A stretch of DNA of 64,000 nt, taken from positions 1,860,001 through 1,924,000 of the forward strand of contig NZ_CP110011.1 of NCBI RefSeq assembly GCF_025947345.1, written 5' to 3'. Source of the stretch: Flavobacterium sp. N502536 (GTDB taxonomy: Bacteria; Bacteroidota; Bacteroidia; Flavobacteriales; Flavobacteriaceae). Shown one piece after another: positions 16,749 through 24,418 of this stretch. The position numbers and the translations under genes are program-made. The notes below the pieces were generated by a model. That model worked only from the letters and a program-made list of their open reading frames with translations. It was not told where the DNA came from and searched no databases. Position 1 is the first letter of the stretch. Each line of letters starts with the position of its first letter.

Positions 16749-17357
16749 TTACTTGTCTAAAGCGTATCTTCTTGCAACTTCAGTCCAGTTAATTACACTA
16801 AAGAAAGCTTCAATATAATCAGGTCTTCTGTTTTGGTAGTGTAAGTAGTAAGCGTGCTCCCAAACATCCATTCCTAAAATAGGAGTTCCGCCACAGCCTA
16901 CTTCCGGCATTAATGGATTGTCTTGATTTGGAGTTCCGCAAACGTCTAATTTTCCGCCTTTTTGTACACATAACCAAGCCCATCCAGAACCGAATTGTGT
17001 AGCACCAGCTTTAGCAAATTTTGCTTTAAATTCTTCAAAAGTTCCAAAAGAAGCTTCAATAGCAGCTAACAAATCACCTGTTGGTAATCCGCCACCGTTT
17101 GGAGCCATTACAGTCCAGAATAAATTGTGGTTGTAAAAACCTCCACCATTGTTACGAACTGCTGCGTTTGATTTATCTAGATTGATTAAGATGTTTTCGA
17201 TTGTTTTTCCTTCCAAATCTGTACCGGCGATAGCTGCATTTAGATTTGTTGTGTAAGCATTATGATGTTTTGAATGGTGAATTTCCATTGTGCGGGCATC
17301 AATATGTGGTTCTAATGCATCATATGCATAAGGTAATTGAGGTAATTCAAAAGCCAT
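16749..17357 (-). CDS. sodB: superoxide dismutase (Fe/Mn family)
   Basis: Converts superoxide to H2O2 and O2. The 202-residue protein has all four metal ligands: His27 (MEIHHSKHH), His77 ([13 protein letters not shown]), Asp164 and His168 ([14 protein letters not shown]). GSGWAWL (123-129) is present. The bound metal, Fe or Mn, cannot be decided reliably by eye. No signal peptide is seen, so it is cytoplasmic. Monocistronic. Confidence 0.96.
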   Translation of the reverse strand: MAFELPQLPYAYDALEPHIDARTMEIHHSKHHNAYTTNLNAAIAGTDLEGKTIENILINLDKSNAAVRNNGGGFYNHNLFWTVMAPNGGGLPTGDLLAAIEASFGTFEEFKAKFAKAGATQFGSGWAWLCVQKGGKLDVCGTPNQDNPLMPEVGCGGTPILGMDVWEHAYYLHYQNRRPDYIEAFFSVINWTEVARRYALDK

Positions 17358-17495
17358 GATATTATGATTTTATGATTTATAATTATTTATTCCAAATTTA
17401 GACATTTAACTTTGGAATAGAAAATACTATTTCGTTATTATTCCATTTAATTAATTGATGGTTTGTTTTTTGGAAGGATAACGAATTGGAAATCT

Positions 17496-18122
17496 TTACT
17501 TTCCGTTGAAAGTGGTCATGGTGTTTTCAAGACCGGCTGTTCCAAAAGATTTAATAATCTCCGAAGCGACTTCCAGACGTTCTGGTAATTTTGCTTTTTC
17601 TTCTTCGTCCCAGTCTCCCAAAACGTAATCTACCTGTTGCCCTTTTTTAAACTGATCGCTGATGCCAAATCTAAAGCGGGTGTATTGTTGTGTGTTTAAA
17701 ACTAAATTGATGTTTTTAAGTCCGTTGTGTCCTCCGTCGCTGCCTTTTGGTTTGATTCGGATCGTTCCGAAAGAAAGGTTTAAATCGTCGGTGATTACCA
17801 GAATGTTTTCCAATGGAATATTTTCTTTATCCATCCAGTACTTTACGGCCTTACCGCTTAAGTTCATATAGGTGTTTGGTTTGAGCAGAAAAAAGCTTCT
17901 TCCTTTGAATTTGTATTCGGCCAAAGCGCCCAATTTTACAGTCTCGAATGAAAGACCTTCTTTTTTGGCTAAAAAATCAAGTACTTTAAAGCCTATGTTG
18001 TGTCGTGTGTTCACGTATTCGGCGCCAATATTGCCCAATCCGACGATTAAATATTTTTTCATATGATCAGTGTTCTCTTCTTTTGGTGTTGATGAAAACA
18101 GTTTTGTTATCCATTTTATCAT
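17496..18122 (-). CDS. pth: aminoacyl-tRNA hydrolase
   Basis: Recycles peptidyl-tRNA released during translation. Conserved catalytic residues are Asn31 (VGLGNIGAEY), His41 (NTRHNIGF) and Asp112 (VITDDLNLSFG), with the PKGSDGGHNGLKN loop. The 208-residue reading starts at MIKWITKLF, about 20 residues before the normal family start MKKYLIVGLGN (ATG at 18062). The upstream start is plausible but the shorter form would be complete too. Confidence 0.95.
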   Translation of the reverse strand: MIKWITKLFSSTPKEENTDHMKKYLIVGLGNIGAEYVNTRHNIGFKVLDFLAKKEGLSFETVKLGALAEYKFKGRSFFLLKPNTYMNLSGKAVKYWMDKENIPLENILVITDDLNLSFGTIRIKPKGSDGGHNGLKNINLVLNTQQYTRFRFGISDQFKKGQQVDYVLGDWDEEEKAKLPERLEVASEIIKSFGTAGLENTMTTFNGK

Positions 18123-18460
18123 GACGCAAAAATAAACTTAATTGGGGAATGTGCCAATGGGTTAATTGGATAATTTGTAAATGTGTCAATTAGATAATTA
18201 GATAATTGGATTTATTGAGGAGGCTTATGAAAACATGATTTTCTGCTGTCAGGCTGAGCGAGGTCGAAGCCTGGCGGCAGGAAATTTTAGAGCCTTAGTA
18301 TCTCAGTACCTCTAAAACAAAAAACAAGCTTCGACTTCGCTCAGCTTGACAAATAATAAGCGTGTCAGGCTGAGCGAAGTCGAAGCCGCCCTGTAGTAAA
18401 AAAAACTTAGCCCCTCAGTACCTTAGCATCTCAGTACCTCAGAACCTATAAAGCAAAAAA
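18123..18460. repeat. interspersed repeats between pth and rplY
   Basis: Three copies of a 23-bp repeat with core GCTGAGCGAAGTCGAAGC: 18248-18270 (plus orientation), 18328-18350 (inverted) and 18364-18386 (plus). Neighbouring inverted copies can fold into long hairpins. CTCAGTACCT-type units (five or so between 18295 and 18446) and GATAATTAGATAATTGGAT units fill the rest. This looks like an intergenic repeat family, not a gene. Confidence 0.75.
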
Positions 18461-18488
18461 AAAGCACCAATCTTTCGATTGATGCTTT
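18461..18488 (-). terminator. terminator of rplY
   Basis: AAAGCA-c-CAATC, loop TTTC, GATTG-a-TGCTTT with one internal mismatch. The minus strand then runs into nine Ts. It lies 21 bp past the stop. Confidence 0.75.
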
Positions 18489-18508
18489 GTATTTTGAATT
18501 GAAAAAAA

Positions 18509-19120
18509 TTATTTTTTCTTTCCTTTTGCAGGAGCTTTTGCAGCTTTTGCAGCTTCTTGAGCAGCTTTCATAGCAGCACGAGAAATTCTTACCTGAGCAA
18601 CAACAGTGTTGTCTGGGTGCATAACTTTGTATTCAGGAGCACCAACTTTAGTAACGTATAATTTGTTACCCATTTCAAGTGGAGTGATGTCTGCTTCAAC
18701 AAAATCAGGAAGATTTTTAGGTAAAGCTTTAACTTTTAATTTACGTTGGTTCAAACGTAAAACACCTCCCGCAAGAACACCTTTAGATGTACCAACGATT
18801 TTCACAGGAACTTCCATAGTGATTTCTTTGTCATCAAACAATTGGAAGAAGTCAATGTGTAAAATTCTGTCAGTAACAGGGTGAACCTGGATATCTTGCA
18901 AAATTGCATTGAATGATTTTCCTTTTCCAAGTTCAATCACAACTGTGTGTGCATTTGGAGTGTAAACCAAGTTTTTGAACGCTGCAGCGTCTGCTGAGAA
19001 GTGTACTGCCTGATTTCCTCCGTATAACACGCAAGGAACCGCTCCAGCATTACGTAAGGCTTTAGTTGACACTTTGCCCACGCTTTCTCTTTCTGATCCT
19101 TTAATTGTAATCGATTTCAT
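18509..19120 (-). CDS. rplY: 50S ribosomal protein L25/general stress protein Ctc
   Basis: Binds 5S rRNA. The 203-residue protein has an N-terminal L25 domain (about 1-95, with [25 protein letters not shown] and HIDFFQL) and a C-terminal TL5/Ctc beta domain (about 100-185). It ends in a basic Ala/Lys-rich tail ([14 protein letters not shown]). It is downstream of prs on the same strand, about 108 bp apart, the frequent prs-rplY-pth order. Confidence 0.96.
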   Translation of the reverse strand: MKSITIKGSERESVGKVSTKALRNAGAVPCVLYGGNQAVHFSADAAAFKNLVYTPNAHTVVIELGKGKSFNAILQDIQVHPVTDRILHIDFFQLFDDKEITMEVPVKIVGTSKGVLAGGVLRLNQRKLKVKALPKNLPDFVEADITPLEMGNKLYVTKVGAPEYKVMHPDNTVVAQVRISRAAMKAAQEAAKAAKAPAKGKKK

Positions 19121-19228
19121 TGTAAAAAAATATAGTTATTAAATAAATATTCTAAATCTGCTGTAAGCTTTAGGCTTTTTTGTAATCGTGAAATAGCTTA
19201 TGGCTTAAAGCCTAAAGCGTATAGCTTC

Positions 19229-20170
19229 TTACATTATGAATTTTCCACTAATGGAATTGTTGTGGTGCACCATGTGCATAACTTCTGCAAAAAGAGGTGC
19301 ACAACTCACCACTCTGATTTTCTTTGATTCTTTCTTTAATGGGATAGAATCGGTAACAATTAACTCACTTAATTTAGAGTTTTCAATTTTTTCGTAGGCA
19401 TCACCCGATAAAATAGCGTGTGTACAAATAGCTCTAACGCTTAATGCTCCTTTTTCGATCATTAAATCTGCGGCTTTTGCTAATGTTCCGCCTGTATCGA
19501 TCATGTCGTCTACTAATATTACGTTACGGCCTTTTACTTCACCAATTAGTTCCATAGTGTCGATAACGTTGGCTGCTTTTCTTTGTTTGTAACAGATTAC
19601 TACATCTGATTCCAGGAACTTAGAGTAAGCATATGCTCTTTTTGAACCTCCCATATCTGGAGATGCAATAGTCAGATTGTCTAATTTTAAACTTTCTACG
19701 TATGGTAAAAAGATGGTAGAAGCAAATAAATGATCTACTGGTTTTTCGAAAAACCCTTGAATTTGATCTGCGTGCAAATCCATTGTCATTACTCTTGTTG
19801 CTCCGGCAGCATCTAATAAATTAGCTACTAATTTTGCTCCAATCGGAACTCTTGGTTTATCCTTTCTGTCTTGTCTTGCCCAACCAAAATAAGGCATGAC
19901 AGCTGTAATGTGTCTTGCTGATGCACGTTTTGCTGCATCAATCATGAGTAACAATTCCATCAAATTATCGGCAGTTGGAAAAGTTGAACACACGATAAAA
20001 ACACGTAATCCTCTAATTGATTCTTCGTAAGATGGCTGAAATTCTCCATCACTATACTTCGACATCGTTACTTTGCCTAACGGAATTCCGTATTGTTCCG
20101 CAATTTTTTCTGCAAGATAGACACTTTGTGAACAAGCAAAAATTTTAGCTTCTGGTTCTAGGTGCGACAT
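19229..20170 (-). CDS. prs: ribose-phosphate pyrophosphokinase
   Basis: Makes PRPP from ribose 5-phosphate and ATP for nucleotide, His and Trp synthesis. The 313 residues include the ATP loop FGWARQDRKDKPR (about 96-108), the metal and flexible-loop DLHADQIQGFF (about 132-142), and the PRPP-binding VILVDDMIDTGGTL (about 215-228). The gene is first of a prs-rplY-pth run. A TAAATTTG -7 box lies at 20228-20221 on the minus strand. Confidence 0.97.
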   Translation of the reverse strand: MSHLEPEAKIFACSQSVYLAEKIAEQYGIPLGKVTMSKYSDGEFQPSYEESIRGLRVFIVCSTFPTADNLMELLLMIDAAKRASARHITAVMPYFGWARQDRKDKPRVPIGAKLVANLLDAAGATRVMTMDLHADQIQGFFEKPVDHLFASTIFLPYVESLKLDNLTIASPDMGGSKRAYAYSKFLESDVVICYKQRKAANVIDTMELIGEVKGRNVILVDDMIDTGGTLAKAADLMIEKGALSVRAICTHAILSGDAYEKIENSKLSELIVTDSIPLKKESKKIRVVSCAPLFAEVMHMVHHNNSISGKFIM

Positions 20171-20220
20171 TTAATTTGTTGTTTTGTAGTTAGTTGTGTG
20201 TGCTTCGTTTTAACGAGGTG

Positions 20221-20228
20221 CAAATTTA
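20221..20228 (-). promoter_or_regulatory. prs promoter -7 box
   Basis: TAAATTTG on the minus strand, 50 bp before the prs ATG. No clear TTG was seen at -33. Confidence 0.5.
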
Positions 20229-20294
20229 GAAAATTTATTGGACACTGAAAGGAAAAAATTAAGTATTTTTATTAGAATTTTTAATTTTATTTTT

Positions 20295-20302
20295 TACATT
20301 TG
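20295..20302 (+). promoter_or_regulatory. tRNA-Leu promoter -7 box
   Basis: TACATTTG fits TAnnTTTG and is followed by GCACC. The tRNA begins about 97 bp further on. Confidence 0.5.
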
Positions 20303-20398
20303 CACCGTGTTAAAGGAATAAGCACAGTTATGACATCATAATTCACTTATTCTATTGCGTTGAAATAATCAAATTTTGATTGTTTTTTCGTCTGCTAA

Positions 20399-20478
20399 GC
20401 CCGGATGGCGGAATTGGTAGACGCGCTGGTCTCAAACACCTGTGGGAAACCGTGCCGGTTCGACTCCGGCTCCGGGTA
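20399..20478 (+). tRNA. tRNA-Leu (CAA)
   Basis: Acceptor GCCCGGA pairs with TCCGGGT (one G-U), discriminator A. The D-arm is GCGGAATTGGTAGACGC. The anticodon loop CTCAAAC gives CAA. There is a class II variable arm (TGTGGGAAACCGTG) and a T-arm GCCGG-TTCGACT-CCGGC. CCA is not encoded. A short hairpin AAGCCTCTTCTGAAAAGAAGGGGCTT with a T-run follows as terminator at about 20482-20515. Confidence 0.93.
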
Positions 20479-20652
20479 CTTAAAGCCTCTTCTGAAAAGA
20501 AGGGGCTTTTTTTTGTGCCTTTTTTTAAAATTTTGCCCGCAGTTTCAACTTTGTGCTATAGAATGGTTTTTGTTTTGGAAAGAAATGGTGGAGTGGAGAT
20601 GTGAGTGGAATCTGGTTGATAAAGCTTTGTATTGCAGTGTGGTAAAACTTGT

Positions 20653-20660
20653 TAACTTTG
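20653..20660 (+). promoter_or_regulatory. promoter of the SRPBCC gene
   Basis: TAACTTTG is a -7 box with TTG at 20632-20634, 18 bp upstream. It precedes the ATG at 20687 and supports that start over the longer open frame running back through the tRNA. Confidence 0.6.
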
Positions 20661-20686
20661 AGTATGGGAACAATAATCAGTTGAAA

Positions 20687-21115
20687 ATGGAAAAAATAGA
20701 GCATGTCAATTATATTAAGGCACCAATTTCGGAGGTTTATAAGGTGTTAACGACGCGGGAGGGGCTTGGTGCTGTCTGGACGGAAGAATTAGTTGTTAGA
20801 CCGGAATTGGGTTTTGTTAATGAGTTTAATTTCGGGGACGAGGATGTCACGAAAATGAAGGTGGTCGAATTGGCTGAAAATAAAAGAGTGTTGTGGGAAT
20901 GTATAGATTCGGACCCGGAATGGATTGGAACGGGTATTTCGTTTGATTTAAAAGAAAAGGACGGGGTAACGGCGGTTGTTTTAAAGCATTTTGGCTGGCG
21001 TGAGCTAACGGAATTCTATCAATGGTGCAATTACAACTGGGCGATGTTTCTTTTGAGTCTTAAGGGGTATTGTGAAGACGGGGAGGGGACTCCGTATCAA
21101 AAACGAAAGTTTTAG
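20687..21115 (+). CDS. SRPBCC (AHSA1-like) domain protein
   Basis: The open frame extends back to 20405, but that part overlaps tRNA-Leu. The real start is ATG 20687, giving 142 residues beginning MEKIEHVNYIKAPISEVYKVLTT. This is the START/AHSA1 fold: IKAPISEVYKVLTT near the N-terminus, VWTEELVVRPELGFVNEFNF, and the long C-terminal helix with WAMFLLSLKGYCEDGEGTPY. Such proteins bind small hydrophobic ligands or act as chaperone activators. The ligand here is unknown. Confidence 0.88.
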   Translation: MEKIEHVNYIKAPISEVYKVLTTREGLGAVWTEELVVRPELGFVNEFNFGDEDVTKMKVVELAENKRVLWECIDSDPEWIGTGISFDLKEKDGVTAVVLKHFGWRELTEFYQWCNYNWAMFLLSLKGYCEDGEGTPYQKRKF

Positions 21116-21228
21116 CTTTAGTGTTGTTTAAAAGACGGTTGGTGTGTTAGATTGTTGGGTATTTTGAAGAAAGGATGAGTAAGATCCGCGCATAGTCTGT
21201 GTGCTGGAATAAAATAAAGGGTAAAAAA

Positions 21229-21256
21229 AATACCACTTACGTTTGTAAGTGGTATT
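21229..21256. terminator. bidirectional terminator, SRPBCC gene/tRNA-Asn
   Basis: AATACCACTTAC, loop GTTT, GTAAGTGGTATT gives a perfect 12-bp stem. Poly-A precedes it, so the T-run is on the minus strand, 7 bp past the tRNA-Asn 3' end. Confidence 0.8.
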
Positions 21257-21263
21257 TAATAAG

Positions 21264-21337
21264 CTCCCCCTCTTGGGCTCGAACCAAGGACCCTCTGATT
21301 AACAGTCAGATGCTCTAACCAACTGAGCTAAGGAGGA
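21264..21337 (-). tRNA. tRNA-Asn (GTT), copy 1
   Basis: On the minus strand acceptor TCCTCCT pairs with AGGGGGA, discriminator G. The D-arm is AGCTCAGTTGGTTAGAGC, the anticodon loop CTGTTAA gives GTT, and the T-loop is TTCGAGC. 74 bases, no CCA encoded. Identical to the copy at 21374-21447. Confidence 0.96.
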
Positions 21338-21373
21338 ATCACCTTAAAGGTAAATATGTTTGCTAAAAAGTTG

Positions 21374-21447
21374 CTCCCCCTCTTGGGCTCGAACCAAGGA
21401 CCCTCTGATTAACAGTCAGATGCTCTAACCAACTGAGCTAAGGAGGA
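21374..21447 (-). tRNA. tRNA-Asn (GTT), copy 2
   Basis: Identical to copy 1, 110 bp upstream on the same strand. Both are probably on one transcript that ends at 21229-21256. Confidence 0.96.
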
Positions 21448-21533
21448 AGTTGCTGTTCTTTTTAGCGAGTGCAAATATAAGAGGTTTTTTAGTTTCTCAA
21501 AAATATTTTGACACTTTTTATTGATTTTTTTTT

Positions 21534-22874
21534 CTATTTCATAATTGCCTTATAAATGTCGTTTCCATTAGCAAATAAAAGCAGTGCTATAAGTAAAACG
21601 AAACCAACCATTTGGGCGTTTTCAAGGAATTTATCACTTGGTTTTCTACCACTAATTATTTCGTATAATAAAAACATTACATGACCACCATCAAGAGCCG
21701 GAATTGGTAATAAATTCATTACTCCAAGCATAATTGACAACAAAGCGGTGATCGACCAAAAGGTTTCCCAGCTCCAGCTGCTTGGAAAAATGTTGAAAAT
21801 CGCTGCAAAACCACCTACTTGTTTGTAAGCTTTCGTTTCAGGATTAAAAATCATCTTAAGTTGTTTTCCGTAACCTACCAACTGATCTTTACCTTTTGTA
21901 AGTCCAACCGGAATAGACTCAAAGAAAGAATAGTTTTTAGTGCTTACCTTATAGTATCCTAATTTTTCTAAAGATTCGATATTTAAACCTCCAACGCCAA
22001 CACCCAGTTTTCCTGCTACCGAAACTTTAACCGTAATCGGTACTTTCTTTAAATCACGTAAAACAACGGCAGGAATTGTTTTGCCTTTGTTGCTTTCTAA
22101 AATAGATTTTACCTGATCATAGTATCTTGCATCCTGACCGTTTAGGCTAACAATTAAATCTTTTGCCTTTAAAGCAGTATTTCCGGATTCTTCTGTAACG
22201 TTTGCCACCGCAAAAGGGATTCTCATATTTACAAGAGGTGCCTTTTCCTGTTTTGACAATTGATCTACAAAATCAGTTGGCATTTTTATCGTTTGCTGTT
22301 GTCCGTTTCTTTCGATTAAGATTTCTTTCGCCATGATAATTTTCATGTTGATATCGTTGTCGAAGTTTTCGAGTTTTTGTCCGTCAACAGTCAGTAGTTT
22401 GTCTCCCGTTTTAAAACCCGCTTTTAACATTACCGGATTTTCAATTAAAACACCATCTTTCAGATCGGCATTAGCGACATAGGTATCACCATAAACAAAT
22501 GCCATTCCGATATAAATAATAAAGGCCAGGATAAAGTTTACCGTAACACCACCCAACATGATGATTAAACGTTGCCATGCCGGTTTAGAACGAAATTCCC
22601 AAGGTTGTGGAGGAAGGGCCATTTGGTCCTTGTCCATACTTTCGTCAATCATTCCGGAGATTTTTACATAACCACCTAATGGCAGCCATCCAATCCCGTA
22701 TTCAGTTTCTCCAATTTTCTTTTTTAAGAGAGAATATTTAATATCAAAAAATAAGTAAAATTTTTCGACTCTTGTTTTAAACAATTTTGCAGGAATAAAA
22801 TGCCCTAATTCGTGAAGAATAATAAGTAAAGATAAACTCAATAGAAATTGAGAGAGTTTGATAACTATATCCAT
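21534..22874 (-). CDS. rseP: RIP metalloprotease (site-2 protease)
   Basis: An intramembrane zinc protease that cuts membrane-anchored regulators such as anti-sigma factors. The 446-residue protein has the zinc site HELGH (21-25) in the first membrane helix. The third ligand motif, NLLPIPALDGGH, lies near residues 387-398 between the last helices. Membrane segments are about 8-20, 105-127, 370-390 and 422-440. Two PDZ-like stretches lie between them (about 130-310). No dxr or other classic neighbour is adjacent. Confidence 0.95.
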   Translation of the reverse strand: MDIVIKLSQFLLSLSLLIILHELGHFIPAKLFKTRVEKFYLFFDIKYSLLKKKIGETEYGIGWLPLGGYVKISGMIDESMDKDQMALPPQPWEFRSKPAWQRLIIMLGGVTVNFILAFIIYIGMAFVYGDTYVANADLKDGVLIENPVMLKAGFKTGDKLLTVDGQKLENFDNDINMKIIMAKEILIERNGQQQTIKMPTDFVDQLSKQEKAPLVNMRIPFAVANVTEESGNTALKAKDLIVSLNGQDARYYDQVKSILESNKGKTIPAVVLRDLKKVPITVKVSVAGKLGVGVGGLNIESLEKLGYYKVSTKNYSFFESIPVGLTKGKDQLVGYGKQLKMIFNPETKAYKQVGGFAAIFNIFPSSWSWETFWSITALLSIMLGVMNLLPIPALDGGHVMFLLYEIISGRKPSDKFLENAQMVGFVLLIALLLFANGNDIYKAIMK

Positions 22875-23229
22875 TTTGTATTTTTAGTTCGTATTTAACG
22901 CACAAAAGTAACGTTTCTATTTTAATTTGATAGCGCAATATAATACATAAGGCTTTAAATGTTTGTTAATACTTCACTCTTATTTTTTTTAATACTTCAC
23001 TAAAGTCTTTTTCGTAAAAAGGGAAGAAATTGCATTTCTTTTTCTGCTGCTTCATAAAAAAAGGACACACATATGTAAAATAAGTCTTATTACGATAGTC
23101 TTATGGCTTATTGAGACAAGTCGTTGCAAAAAACTTTTCTAATTTTCCTACTTTATTGAGAATAGAACTTTTTTAAGAAGGATTCAATTCTGGACGATTT
23201 ATGTTTCACCTATTTTATTAAGGCAGGCG
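22875..23229. other. gene-free stretch before the HTH gene
   Basis: Holds the divergent rseP and HTH promoters. It carries the left copy of a 19-bp direct repeat (22952-22970), a tandem AATACTTCACT pair (about 22968-23001), and two TTATTGAGAnnAG elements at 23108-23120 and 23153-23165, 45 bp apart. The last two could be operator sites for the adjacent HTH protein. Confidence 0.45.
22952..22970. repeat. 19-bp direct repeat, left copy
   Basis: GCTTTAAATGTTTGTTAAT, exactly repeated at 24293-24311. The pair bounds the HTH and small membrane peptide locus. Confidence 0.75.
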
Positions 23230-23502
23230 ATGAGTTTTATAAAGAAAATAGAGCGAATGAAAAGGATTCATCAGTTAATCTGTGAAGAAAAAACAGGTTC
23301 GCCGGCTGCTTTTGCAAAAAAAATGTTTCTAAGCAGAAGTCAGCTCTATAATGAACTGGAAATAATTAAAGGGTTTGATGCGCCCCTGAAGTATTGTAAA
23401 AAGAGAGAGAGCTTTTACTATGAAACTTCTTTTGAATTAGTAGTGCATTATTCTCTAAGTACCATTAAAAATGAAGAAAGGAAAGAAATTTTTGGAGGAT
23501 AA
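23230..23502 (+). CDS. small helix-turn-helix protein
   Basis: A 90-residue protein. Residues about 20-50 (GSPAAFAKKMFLSRSQLYNELEIIKGF) form a winged-helix/HTH pattern with the recognition helix at LSRSQLYNELEII. An aromatic wing (PLKYCKKRESFYYE) follows. Such stand-alone HTH proteins occur in Flavobacteria near very small peptide genes. A 10-bp hairpin starts directly after the stop, and two small membrane peptide ORFs lie downstream on the same strand, so it may regulate them. Confidence 0.7.
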   Translation: MSFIKKIERMKRIHQLICEEKTGSPAAFAKKMFLSRSQLYNELEIIKGFDAPLKYCKKRESFYYETSFELVVHYSLSTIKNEERKEIFGG

Positions 23503-23557
23503 GAGTTCCGTCCAATGTTATTAGACGGAACTCTGTTAAGTTTGTTGTAGTAAAATA
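23503..23557 (+). repeat. hairpin repeat A
   Basis: GAGTTCCGTC, loop, GACGGAACTC (23503-23533) is a perfect 10-bp stem directly after the HTH stop. The 55-bp unit matches 23923-23977 at 40 of 55 positions, including the GTTATT loop and the following GAGTTTGT...AGTAAAA-like tail. It may be a 3'-end hairpin of the HTH mRNA or a leader for the next ORF. Confidence 0.6.
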
Positions 23558-23619
23558 CTTATGAAAGAGATTAGCTTTGTTTGCTTTTTTCTTTTGCGAT
23601 TAAACTAGAATAAACCAAA

Positions 23620-23757
23620 ATGAGAAAGAAAATAGTAAAAGTCGAAAACTTGTTTTTAAGTACATTGATTATTTTTTATACCTGTTCGATATTCATGGTA
23701 GTGTTTTATTTTGTGAGGAAACTGATGGGGGATGCTTTACACTTTGTAGCACATTAA
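23620..23757 (+). CDS. 45-residue membrane peptide
   Basis: MRKKIVKVENLFLSTLIIF... has a basic N-terminus, one membrane helix (about 11-31, LFLSTLIIFYTCSIFMVVFYF) and a short tail VRKLMGDALHFVAH. No similarity is recognised. It is supported by its start codon, charge pattern and the parallel arrangement with the 69-residue peptide at 23991. Each is preceded by a copy of the same hairpin repeat. Confidence 0.45.
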   Translation: MRKKIVKVENLFLSTLIIFYTCSIFMVVFYFVRKLMGDALHFVAH

Positions 23758-23922
23758 AAAAGTGGGGTTTAGTTTTCTATTTGGTATAGAGACACTCTAA
23801 CAAAGAAGGTTCTTTTTGCATTTTCATTTCTCCTCGTATTTGCATGAACTACTACGCCTGTATTTTGGGCTTTAATTTTTAGAAAGTATACAGTACTTAA
23901 AGATTCCTGTCATAGGGATCAG

Positions 23923-23977
23923 CACTTTCGTTCAAGGTTATTGAACAGAATTCTGATGAGTTTGTCTCAGTAAAAAA
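23923..23977 (+). repeat. hairpin repeat B
   Basis: GTTCAA-GGTTA-TTGAAC (23930-23946) forms a stem. The unit aligns with 23503-23557 at 40 of 55 positions without gaps. A further small hairpin GATTCCT-GTCAT-AGGGATC lies at 23902-23920. It ends 13 bp before the 69-residue ORF. Confidence 0.55.
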
Positions 23978-23990
23978 AGTTTCCGGAAAA

Positions 23991-24200
23991 ATGATTTTTC
24001 CAAAAATAGTAATGAATGGTTTTAAAATTATGGAATCAGAAGGTTTTGATTATGGGAAGCTAGCAGCTAAAGAGGTAAGTAATGAAGTTATTTTAATTTC
24101 TGCGCTAGTCGTTATTATGATATTAGTTGCCACAATAGTAATTGTTTTAAATTATAGGAATAATAGAAAAAGCAAAGAATTTGGTGGGGAAAATGATTAG
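23991..24200 (+). CDS. 69-residue single-pass membrane protein
   Basis: Cytoplasmic or exported N-terminus of about 30 residues (MIFPKIVMNGFKIMES...KEVSNEV), one long membrane helix (ILISALVVIMILVATIVIVL, about 34-53), then a charged tail YRNNRKSKEFGGEND. Unknown family. Possible starts also include Met8 and Met14. It is the second small membrane product in the locus controlled, by inference, by the HTH protein. Confidence 0.55.
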   Translation: MIFPKIVMNGFKIMESEGFDYGKLAAKEVSNEVILISALVVIMILVATIVIVLNYRNNRKSKEFGGEND

Positions 24201-24292
24201 AAAAATACTTTATAATGGCGAACCAGATCAGCGCAACAGTCTGCCTGGTCAAAAATAAAAAAACAGTATAAGCTTTGCAGCAAACAACATTT

Positions 24293-24323
24293 GCTTTAAA
24301 TGTTTGTTAATTAATAAACATTT
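24293..24323. repeat. 19-bp direct repeat, right copy, with palindrome
   Basis: GCTTTAAATGTTTGTTAAT at 24293-24311 is identical to 22952-22970. The right copy also starts an AAATGTTT...AAACATTT palindrome (24298-24323), which the left copy lacks. It lies upstream of the OYE gene and may double as an operator. Confidence 0.65.
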
Positions 24324-24418
24324 CGATTTCTACTTTTAAGCAGATGGTTTAACTTTACTTTTTGATACACTAACCTACCTAAATAGGAGTGTAAAATCAT
24401 TAAAAAAAAGTTACACCT

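Noticed and set aside
20405..20686. The long open frame starting inside tRNA-Leu for the SRPBCC gene
   Set aside because: It overlaps the tRNA, its sequence is not protein-like, and the conserved domain starts at ATG 20687 behind a TAACTTTG box.
24214..24270. 18-codon ORF beginning MANQISAT… after the 69-residue peptide
   Set aside because: It overlaps an AACCAG...CTGGTC-type hairpin with no support for translation; it is too short to call.
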